From Gemmatimonadota bacterium (GTDB lineage Bacteria > Gemmatimonadota > Gemmatimonadetes > Gemmatimonadales > GWC2-71-9), in contig JAOUIC010000147.1 of NCBI GenBank assembly GCA_029884275.1, positions 1-5,454 of the forward strand: DNA of 5,454 nt, read 5' to 3'. The stretch's first letter is position 1, and each line of letters starts with the position of its first letter. The notes beneath the pieces are model-generated. The model was not told the DNA's origin and ran no database searches. It was given only the letters and a program-made list of their open reading frames with translations. Both the position numbers and the translations under genes were made by a program. Shown here piece after piece: positions 1 through 5,454 of this stretch.

Positions 1-492
1 TACCGGCGCAACGGTCCCACCTCCCCGGCGTAGCGCTTCGCCATGACCCGTGCGATCTGTGCGACGTGGCCGAGATCGTGTGCCACCCAGGTGGCGAGCA
101 GCTGTTCCAGGGTCACCGTCCCGAACTCGGTGTGCTCACCGGTGCGGGACAGTTCCGCCGCTGTCAGGTGAAGCGAGGTTTTCGCCGCGGAGCCGGGTGA
201 ATTCGTCCAGCAGGCTCTCCAGGGCCCGAGCCCGGTTCCGCTCGATGTGCCTGACCATGTCGAACGGCTCGAAACGGCGGTGCCCGGCCTTGCCGAGGAT
301 GATCCTGGCGCGTGGCATCCAGTCAGTCTCTTCCCCCCCGTCAATCAGGTGGCCGACCACGTCAAACGGGCTCCAGGTGCCCTCCCCCTCATTCGCGGTG
401 AGCCACTCGGAGGGGAGTCCACGCAGCCAGTGATCGAGCACGACCGGCGTCCGGCTGAGCACGGCGATGGCGGAGTCGAGGCGGAAGGACAC
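1..492 (-). pseudogene. DinB/DinB_2-family protein, frameshifted and cut by window edge
   Basis: This gene resembles the DinB-like four-helix-bundle superfamily, small cytoplasmic proteins that usually hold a divalent metal with three His and often act as thiol-dependent transferases; the substrate here cannot be told. The first part (492 to about 172) is typical: a start like SAIAVLSRTPVVLDHWLRGL, then TWSPFDVVGHLIDG with the expected first metal His at residue 48, then RARIILGKAG and FEPFD. After GENLA (residue 107) this frame gives nonsense and stops at 136. The shifted frame from 173 down to the window start continues the family: LHLTAAELSRTGEH, FGTVTLEQLLATW, then HDLGH (the second and third metal His, at 80-78 and 68-66) and IARVMAKRY. 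Start is GTG at 492 with AGAGG seven bases upstream, 15 bases after the preceding stop. The shifted frame is still open at base 1; only a few residues are probably missing. Either a true pseudogene or a sequence error; family assignment is confident. Confidence 0.85.
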
Positions 493-499
493 CAGGTGG

Positions 500-504
500 C
501 CTCT
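500..504 (-). promoter_or_regulatory. Ribosome binding site for the DinB-family gene
   Basis: AGAGG on the minus strand sits seven bases before the GTG at 492. It supports this start rather than an internal one, and it lies between the preceding stop (508-510) and the start, so the gene is read from the same transcript as the TonB-like gene. Confidence 0.5.
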
Positions 505-507
505 GCG

Positions 508-1263
508 TCACGGCCGGAGCCGGACCTCGTAGAGATTGGGGATGCCGCAACCCAGCGCCGACGCCGGGGTGAAGCGCCAGGTCGCGACGGCCTGCCGGGC
601 GGCCGCGAGGGCCGCGGAATCGGCGGGATACCAGAACCCTACTCGCGAGAGCAGCGGCACGCCGCTGGCACCGACCCAGACCCTGAGCTCCACCCGCGCC
701 GGCGCATCGGGCGCTATCGGCACGGGCTCCCCACCCGGCTGGCGCTCGATCCTGGTGACCAGGCGGCTGAGCGTGTCGCCCGCGGCAGCCGCGGAGATGC
801 GTGCGGCACATTCCTGCACTGAGGGCTCGCCGGGGCGGCGGGGGCCGAAGCTCAGGGGATAAACCGCCGGGAGGGAGAGAGAGTCCTCGCCCGCGGTTTC
901 ACTCAGTGCGCGCAAGACCTGCAGGTGGTTCTGCGGCCAGAGCTGCGCCAGCGCGGCCGCGTATCGCGAATCGCCCACCTGCTCGAGCAGGGCGAGGAGC
1001 ACCCTGTGGTGCTCGCGCCGGGCCTGGCCGCCGAGATTGCCTGCCCCCTCGAGTTCGAGGATGCCGGCCAGCGCGTCGAGTTCGCCGGTTCGCCAGGCAC
1101 GGTCCAGGGGATAGGGGTCGGGCCAGTAGAAACGCTCCCGCGCGGCCGCAGCCGCCTTCGGGGCGGCAGGCGGATTCGCCGCCGGGTCGAGCTGTTGCGA
1201 CGGCAAGGCGACGGGCGCGAGCAGCAGCAGACTCGCGACCGCCGCCAGCCCGGGTACCCGCAT
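508..1263 (-). CDS. Exported protein with TonB-like C-terminal domain
   Basis: A 251-residue protein. Residues 1-22 look like a signal peptide or uncleaved signal anchor: short basic start MR, hydrophobic AAVASLLLLAPVAL, then PSQQ. Residues 30-42 are Ala/Pro-rich. Residues 52-125 are mostly helical with no family I recognise. Residues 175-189 form a short proline-rich linker (EPVPIAPDAP). Residues 190-251 fit the TonB C-terminal fold: alternating beta strand VELRVWV, the turn GASGVP, a helix with AALAAARQAV, then the hallmark ATWRFTPA and a closing strand YEVRLRP. TonB domains span the periplasm and bind outer-membrane transporters. Here no ExbB/ExbD or receptor gene is nearby, so a role in energy transduction is unproven; a solitary TonB-fold protein of other function is as likely. 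Start is ATG at 1263, overlapping the GYD stop as TGATG, which suggests translational coupling. The frame stays open further upstream, but that stretch lies over the GYD gene and is not coding. Confidence 0.85.
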   Translation of the reverse strand: MRVPGLAAVASLLLLAPVALPSQQLDPAANPPAAPKAAAAARERFYWPDPYPLDRAWRTGELDALAGILELEGAGNLGGQARREHHRVLLALLEQVGDSRYAAALAQLWPQNHLQVLRALSETAGEDSLSLPAVYPLSFGPRRPGEPSVQECAARISAAAAGDTLSRLVTRIERQPGGEPVPIAPDAPARVELRVWVGASGVPLLSRVGFWYPADSAALAAARQAVATWRFTPASALGCGIPNLYEVRLRP

Positions 1264-1583
1264 CAGCTCCCGGGCGCCTTGTAGCCCACCTGCATCTTCG
1301 TCGCCTTGTCCACATCCTCGGGCGTGAGCAGCACGGTGGACTTGAGGCTGACCGCCCCGCTGGCGTTGACCGCCAGACTGACGGCCACTGCGGTGGCGTG
1401 GTCGGGGAACTCCGCGATACCGATCACGTCGCTGTCGCCGAAGCAGTAGTAGAACGCATGCAACTTGCCGCCCACCTTCTCGATCATCCCGCGCACCATC
1501 TGGGCGCGCTTCGAGCCGCCGTCCTTCTGGAGTCCCTGGACTCCGCTGGTGTTGTACGAGCCCTGCCAGAGGTAGAAAGGCAT
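1263..1583 (-). CDS. GYD domain-containing protein
   Basis: A 106-residue protein matching the GYD family (small alpha-beta proteins resembling dimeric ferredoxin-fold barrels, function unknown) over its full length. Visible family features are the N-terminal strand MPFYLWQGSY, the helix start SGVQGL, GGSKR at 22-26, EKVGGK at 35-40, the strand FYYCFGDSDVIGIAEFPD at 44-61 (the family's G-x-Y/S-D-V core followed by PD), ASGAV at 74-78, and a closing TVLLTPEDV at 83-91. No signal peptide or membrane helix is seen, so it is probably cytoplasmic. ATG start at 1583 has a strong AGGAGA ribosome binding site five bases upstream. It heads a tight cluster with the TonB-like gene (one-base overlap) and the DinB-family gene. 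The family is confident; the biochemical role is not known. Confidence 0.93.
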   Translation of the reverse strand: MPFYLWQGSYNTSGVQGLQKDGGSKRAQMVRGMIEKVGGKLHAFYYCFGDSDVIGIAEFPDHATAVAVSLAVNASGAVSLKSTVLLTPEDVDKATKMQVGYKAPGS

Positions 1584-1588
1584 ACCGA

Positions 1589-1594
1589 TCTCCT
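1589..1594 (-). promoter_or_regulatory. Ribosome binding site for the GYD gene
   Basis: AGGAGA on the minus strand, five bases before the ATG at 1583. It is the best Shine-Dalgarno match in the window and fixes the start of the GYD protein, which begins exactly where the family normally begins. Confidence 0.85.
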
Positions 1595-1711
1595 GTGTGC
1601 GACATCGTGGAGTGCGGCGGGACTGAGATCACCCGACCGTGGCGCACGACGCTGTGGTGGAGGACACCAAAACTGCCTCGCGGACGGGGGGAGCGGAAGG
1701 GCGGGGAAACT
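1595..1711. other. Spacer between kinase and GYD genes
   Basis: About 117 bases after the kinase stop and before the GYD ribosome binding site. The minus strand is C-rich near the kinase end and contains a GTTTTGG tract around 1668-1675. I see no convincing -35/-10 pair and no stem followed by a T-run. A promoter for the GYD cluster may lie here, but the bases do not show one clearly, so read-through from the kinase gene is also possible. Confidence 0.5.
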
Positions 1712-3616
1712 CTAGCCCGACCTCTCCGGATCCTGACGCGGCGGCTTCAGGATGCGCTCCGTCTCCTCCCGCGCCGCGATGAGCCGTTCCACCTCCTCCG
1801 ACACCTCGGCGGCGAGGCCGAGATGGGTGGTGAGACCCGCGACGGTCGCCGCGCCGGCGTGAAGCCGGAGCAGGTTCAGCCGGATCGTCTCCAGCGCGCC
1901 GACCGCGTCACCGAGCTTGGCATGCACCGCGTCCCGATCCGCACGGAGACCGGCATGCTGCGGCGCGGAGGCGTCATCGCCGAGATCGGCGATGGCTTCC
2001 TGCAGCCCGGTGTAGTGCTTCCGAAGCAGCTGGGCATCGTTCTGAAGCCGGCCGAGCAGCGCCGGCAGATCCCCCAGCTCCTGGCGCGTCTCCTTCGGCA
2101 GGCTCTCGAACAGCTGCTCCGCCGCCATGCCGAGCGACAGCTCGGTCGCGCGGTGGGTCATGGCGGAAGTCGCCTGGCCCCGGCCCACCAGCCGGCGGGC
2201 GATACCAAAGGCGAGCCGCCCGATCCGCCCCATCCAGACCTTTCCCCAGAACTCGGTATCCACGTCGCGATGCCGCTGCTGCATGGCGAGGAGGCCGATG
2301 GTGCTCATGAGTGTGACCGCGCCCGATAGCGCGAAGACCGCGCCAGCATCCATGAACATGAACATGCTGTGCCGCAGCGCGAGATAGACCGTGACCGCCG
2401 ACAGCCCGAAGATCGTGCCGCTGACTCTGGCCGCCGCCCCGAGGATGCGCTCAAGAGGCGTCGGCCCGCGGCGGTGTTCCACCGAGAGTTCCTCCCTCGC
2501 CTGCTCGCTCTCGGCCTGGAAGGCGGGACCCAGGTCCTGGTGAGTGAACCCCAGCCGGGTCAGCCGGCGCGCCGCCCCCACGAGGTATGCGAACGGCACG
2601 ACGGTCAGCCCGAAGACGAAGGTCGCGAACCCCGGGGTGCCGCCGAACAGCGCCGAGACGATGTTGGAGCCGATGAGCAGGAAGAACATCCCGACCAGCG
2701 TGCCGCCGCCATCGAGTCGGCCGTACCGCTTCACGAAGGCGCGGAGTGCCGCCGGCAACTCCCGCCGCTGCTCGAGCGCGAGGCTGAGTTGCTCGGCCAC
2801 CGCGTCGGCGCTCGGCGGGCGGTCGGCGGGGGCCTTCGCCATGCACCGGTCCACCAGGGCGGCGAGCTTTCTCGGCACTGGCAGGCCGAGCGACGCGAGT
2901 GGGGGAGCGGGCTCGGTGACCTGCTTCGCAAGCACCTCGGTCGGGCTCGCGCCCTCGAAGGGGAGCCTGCCGGTGCACGCATAGAACGCCGTGGCACCCA
3001 GTCCGTAGAGATCGCTCCGGGCATCGATGTGCCCGCCGAGTGCCTGCTCGGGACTCATGAACTCGGGGGTGCCGGTGACACCGTCGGCCTCGCCGCCGCC
3101 AGCCGCCGCCGCGATACCGAAGTCGGCGACCAGCACCCGGCCGGTCGCCGATTCGAGCAGGATGTTGTCCGGCTTGACGTCGCGGTGCACCAGCCCCTGG
3201 CCGTGCGCGTAGGCGAGCGCCCACGCCACCTCGCGGAAGATGCGAGTCGCTTCGGAGCCGGGCAGGGGACCGCGCTGGCGGACGCGCTGGGCCAGGGTCT
3301 CGCCATCCACGTATGCCATCACGTAGAAGACGAAGTTGTCCCGCTCCTCGACCGCGTGGATGGGGATGATGTTCGGGTGCGAGAGCTTGGCGGCGACCCG
3401 CGCCTCGCGGAGGAACCGGTCGCGCAGGGTGGTCTGAATGGCCCGGTCGGGCGGCAGCAGCTTGATGGCCACCGGCCGGTCGAGGTGGACCTCGCGCGCG
3501 AGGTACACGATCCCCATGCCGCCGCGACCGAGCTCGCGGTCGATCGAGTACCGGCCGGCCAGCGCCAGCTGGAACTCGAGGAAGAGTGGATCCACCGTCG
3601 TGTCGGAGCGGCTCAC
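1712..3616 (-). CDS. Membrane-bound Ser/Thr protein kinase with four-helix membrane region and helical tail
   Basis: A 634-residue Hanks-type (PknB-like) kinase. The catalytic domain spans about 22-285 and all key residues are intact: glycine loop GRGGMG (30-35), VAIK lysine K52, helix-C glutamate E71, catalytic loop HRDVKPDN (144-151, D146), DFG (165-167), activation segment TGTPEFMSPEQ (181-191, with T181 and T183 likely phosphorylation sites), D202 and R266. It should be active and cytoplasmic. The second half has four hydrophobic segments at about 305-324, 328-349, 397-415 and 424-445, then a long helical, charged tail (about 490-625) that may form a coiled coil and would face the cytoplasm. 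Unlike PknB there is no PASTA or other recognisable extracellular sensor. The start is a GTG at 3616; an in-frame TAG only two codons upstream forbids a longer protein. No Shine-Dalgarno sequence precedes it. Another GTG at residue 8 is possible. Substrates are not evident from the neighbours. Confidence 0.93.
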   Translation of the reverse strand: MSRSDTTVDPLFLEFQLALAGRYSIDRELGRGGMGIVYLAREVHLDRPVAIKLLPPDRAIQTTLRDRFLREARVAAKLSHPNIIPIHAVEERDNFVFYVMAYVDGETLAQRVRQRGPLPGSEATRIFREVAWALAYAHGQGLVHRDVKPDNILLESATGRVLVADFGIAAAAGGGEADGVTGTPEFMSPEQALGGHIDARSDLYGLGATAFYACTGRLPFEGASPTEVLAKQVTEPAPPLASLGLPVPRKLAALVDRCMAKAPADRPPSADAVAEQLSLALEQRRELPAALRAFVKRYGRLDGGGTLVGMFFLLIGSNIVSALFGGTPGFATFVFGLTVVPFAYLVGAARRLTRLGFTHQDLGPAFQAESEQAREELSVEHRRGPTPLERILGAAARVSGTIFGLSAVTVYLALRHSMFMFMDAGAVFALSGAVTLMSTIGLLAMQQRHRDVDTEFWGKVWMGRIGRLAFGIARRLVGRGQATSAMTHRATELSLGMAAEQLFESLPKETRQELGDLPALLGRLQNDAQLLRKHYTGLQEAIADLGDDASAPQHAGLRADRDAVHAKLGDAVGALETIRLNLLRLHAGAATVAGLTTHLGLAAEVSEEVERLIAAREETERILKPPRQDPERSG

Positions 3617-3652
3617 CCTGAACTAATACCGGGGCGAATCCTGTCCTGCCAG
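3617..3652 (-). promoter_or_regulatory. Possible promoter giving a leaderless kinase mRNA
   Basis: On the minus strand a CTGGCA (four of six to TTGACA) lies 18 bases before TATTAG (3628-3623, four of six to TATAAT). TATTAG ends six bases before the kinase GTG, so transcription would begin at or next to the start codon. This fits the lack of any Shine-Dalgarno sequence. Both hexamers are weak matches and the call is tentative. Confidence 0.3.
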
Positions 3653-3672
3653 CGGTGATGGCATGCTGCCTG

Positions 3673-3686
3673 GCCACCGCGGTGGC
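3673..3686. repeat. 14-base perfect palindrome in the PLD-like/kinase spacer
   Basis: GCCACCGCGGTGGC equals its own reverse complement. It lies about 28 bases after the PLD-like stop and some 57 bases upstream of the kinase start. It could be an operator-like site for a dimeric regulator, or form a five-base stem with a CGCG loop. No T-run follows on either strand, so it is not a standard intrinsic terminator. In GC-rich DNA chance is a real alternative. Confidence 0.45.
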
Positions 3687-3713
3687 GGCCTCGGCGGCGG
3701 GGGCCGCGCCCGG

Positions 3714-5454
3714 CTAGAACAGCGACCTGAGCGCTCGCGCCGCTTCTACCGTGCCGCGCGGCAGGCGTGGGATGAGTTGGTCAAGCTCCTCAATGGTCTC
3801 CACCCAGGTGGAACGCGCGGCGATCGCCATGAAGTCGATCAGCGACGCAAGGCTCTCGGGGCCGGCCACGAGGCAGAGGGTCTCCCCATCGAGGATCAGT
3901 GAGCGGTCGTCCTGGTTGTGCGATCCATTGAGGAGATAGAAGACGTCACGGGCGCGCTCCTCCGGCGGCGCCCGGTAGAGCGCGGAATCAACCGGGGCCA
4001 GCAACTGGGGGGTCATCCGCCCTGCCGCGGCCAGGGTCGGGTCGCGGGCGATCTCCTTGGCCCGGGCCGCGACGTAGTTGACGAACACCTGGAACCAGGC
4101 GGGATCCTCGAGCAAACGCTGGAACCCATCGCCACTCGCGAACAGCTGGCTCTTGAGGTGAAGCTTCGGGGCGCGCGGCTTCCCCGCGGATGGTGCCGCG
4201 ATGGGCTGCGCCACGGCTGGGACCAGCAGCTCCTCGAGCAACTGGACATCGCCCAGCCGCTGGTAGGTCTCGTCACTGAAGGGGAACGCCGCGCGCGGGA
4301 AGTCGGGGTCGAGCAGTCCCTCGATGACCGCCTGATAGCGCTCCCCGATGCTCCGGGTGTCGATGTCCTGCCCGTAGAGTCCCACCCGGAGTCCGCCGCC
4401 GGATGCCTCGAGCGGTTCCTTCAGTACCTCGCCGAGCTGGAGGTATCCCTCCAGCACATCGTGCGTCAGCACGGTCTGCACCGCCGCGTCGCCGTAGGGG
4501 GCATTCGCGCTGCGCGCGGCGATGATGAACACCCGCCCGCCGCGAAGCGCCGTCCCCACCAGCATGCCGGCCCAGAAGAAGCTGCTCCACTGCGAATCGG
4601 GCACCAGCAGTCGCGAGCCGGCAGGCATGAGGTTGTACAGCCCGGCCTTGAGGGCCGTGGCGTACTTGGGGCCATAGCCGGTGGCGTTGTGGGCCTGCAG
4701 GATGCGCGTGGTCAGCTCCCGGGCCAGCGAGTCCACCCGCTCCGGGAAGTCGTCGGGAAATGGCTCGGCTCGGAGCGGCGGCGGGATTTCGTCCTTGCGG
4801 AATCCCTGAGAACGGAGCAGGGCCCGGGCTTCGCCCTTGAGCCCGATCGCGGCCGGACCCTTCACCAGCACGGTCCGGTCCTCCCAGCGCGCACCCTCGT
4901 AGTTCTCACCCACGCCTTCGCCGGTGAAGAGCGCCGCGCCACGCGCCGGATCCTGCTCGGTCAGGTCGTAGAAGGCGACCTTTCGGTGGTCCCGCATGTA
5001 GTCATCCGCGAACGGGATGGCGAAGTCCCGCGCGGGCAGCCGGCGGCGGAATGAGGGGTCTCCCGGAAGGGTGATGTTGACGTGTACCCGGACGTATCCG
5101 TGGAGCCACTTGTCGCCGCGCTCCGCTCTCAGCCGCTGCAGCCGCGTCGAGCGCGCCACCGCATCCCGCAGCGACCGCTGCGCGGCGCGGACCTCCGCCT
5201 GGAGCGCAGCGGCCTCCTTCGGGAGCTTCATCTCAGGCCCGAGCGGATCCAGCAGGAGCTGCATCCAGCGGCGGCCATGGCGCTGGTCGAAGTACCACTG
5301 GTCGTGGAAGATCATGAACAAGGGCAGCGAGCCGGTGGAATCGAACTCCCGGACCCGGTCCGTCAGCGCCGCGATGTAGCCCTGCGCCGCCACCCGGCCT
5401 CCCACCCGATCGGTATGGCCTCCGGGCGCGGTGCCGGGAAAGTCATGCACCCAG
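3714..5454 (-). CDS. Large phospholipase-D-superfamily-like protein, N-terminus outside the window
   Basis: The frame is open to the window edge (WVHDFPGT at the edge), so the true start is missing; residue numbers count from the GTG at 5450. The C-terminal half carries signatures of the PLD superfamily, which cleaves or transfers phosphodiesters: KLHLKSQLF with an HxK pair (H431, K433), and NGSHNQDDRSLILDGE (508-523), which matches the GSxN-D-RS-E block after the PLD active site. The usual Asp of HxKxxxxD is Ala438 here, and the HxK and GSxN parts are 76 residues apart instead of adjacent, so catalysis is uncertain. Other notable blocks are FHDQWYFDQRHGRRW (48-62), a charged helical stretch at 76-112 (possible coiled coil), FYDLTEQDPARG (160-171), and WEDRTVLVKGPAA (189-201). 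GGRVFIIAARSANAP (304-318) looks like the buried strand of a Rossmann-like or PLD half. A second, N-terminal PLD motif may lie beyond the window. It could be an inactive PLD-fold protein or a different enzyme. TAG stop at 3714; 97 bases separate it from the kinase. Confidence 0.8.
   Translation of the reverse strand, partial: WVHDFPGTAPGGHTDRVGGRVAAQGYIAALTDRVREFDSTGSLPLFMIFHDQWYFDQRHGRRWMQLLLDPLGPEMKLPKEAAALQAEVRAAQRSLRDAVARSTRLQRLRAERGDKWLHGYVRVHVNITLPGDPSFRRRLPARDFAIPFADDYMRDHRKVAFYDLTEQDPARGAALFTGEGVGENYEGARWEDRTVLVKGPAAIGLKGEARALLRSQGFRKDEIPPPLRAEPFPDDFPERVDSLARELTTRILQAHNATGYGPKYATALKAGLYNLMPAGSRLLVPDSQWSSFFWAGMLVGTALRGGRVFIIAARSANAPYGDAAVQTVLTHDVLEGYLQLGEVLKEPLEASGGGLRVGLYGQDIDTRSIGERYQAVIEGLLDPDFPRAAFPFSDETYQRLGDVQLLEELLVPAVAQPIAAPSAGKPRAPKLHLKSQLFASGDGFQRLLEDPAWFQVFVNYVAARAKEIARDPTLAAAGRMTPQLLAPVDSALYRAPPEERARDVFYLLNGSHNQDDRSLILDGETLCLVAGPESLASLIDFMAIAARSTWVETIEELDQLIPRLPRGTVEAARALRSLF

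Noticed and set aside
247..822. Plus-strand open frame over the DinB-family and TonB-like genes
   Set aside because: No recognisable protein features, and it lies opposite two genes with clear family sequence.
1264..1647. Upstream extension of the TonB-like frame to about 1647
   Set aside because: It would overlap the whole GYD gene, which is a clear full-length family member with its own ribosome binding site, and would remove the signal peptide from the N-terminus.
1655..1669. Small inverted repeat TGGTG/CACCA in the kinase-GYD spacer as a terminator
   Set aside because: Five-base stem only. On the minus strand the T-run is before the stem rather than after it, so it does not fit an intrinsic terminator.
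2352..2366. Tandem ATGAAC repeat on the plus strand as a repeat array
   Set aside because: Only two and a half copies of six bases, explained by the alternating Met-Phe codons of the kinase.
2369..3658. Long open frame on the plus strand opposite the kinase gene
   Set aside because: It mirrors an intact kinase; the translation is rich in R, G, H and E with no recognisable domain, as expected opposite a GC-rich gene.
3918..5054. Long open frame on the plus strand opposite the PLD-like gene
   Set aside because: Shadow of the minus-strand coding frame; low-complexity composition and no family features.

Overview
This is a GC-rich bacterial window in which every gene I can support lies on the minus strand, so transcription runs from high to low coordinates. 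Two features suggest Gemmatimonadota or a similar GC-rich soil lineage. One is the way the kinase domain begins (LALAGRYSIDRELGRGGMGIVYLA), a style common in the many Ser/Thr kinases of that phylum. The other is the mix of a GYD-domain protein, a TonB-fold periplasmic protein and a DinB-family protein. The phylum is my inference; no RNA gene or marker gene is present to fix it.

Layout in the direction of transcription: (1) 5454-3714, the C-terminal 579 or so residues of a large protein whose start lies outside the window, with phospholipase-D-superfamily-like signatures near its C-terminus. (2) 3713-3617, a 97-base spacer with a perfect 14-base palindrome and a weak promoter-like sequence placed so that the next mRNA could be leaderless. 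(3) 3616-1712, a complete 634-residue Ser/Thr protein kinase with an intact catalytic domain, four predicted membrane helices and a helical C-terminal tail. (4) 1711-1584, a short spacer with no clear promoter or terminator apart from a good ribosome binding site next to the following gene. (5) 1583 down to the window start, a tight three-gene cluster: a GYD-domain protein, a secreted or membrane-anchored protein with a TonB-like C-terminal domain (joined to the first by a TGATG overlap), and a DinB/DinB_2-family gene 15 bases further on.

The clearest anomaly is in the DinB-family gene. Its family sequence is recognisable along its whole length, but it switches reading frame near positions 171-178, so the metal-site HxxxH motif is cut off from the N-terminal half. 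This is either a true small deletion (pseudogene) or a sequence error.

The kinase and PLD-like genes probably act at the membrane, and the GYD/TonB/DinB cluster looks like an independent transcription unit. I see no CRISPR array, mobile element, tRNA or rRNA. I do not see convincing evidence of a new multi-gene system. The candidates most worth a second look are the kinase's unusual membrane and tail architecture, the degenerate PLD motif, and the frame break in the DinB gene. No stretch over 300 bases is without a gene.
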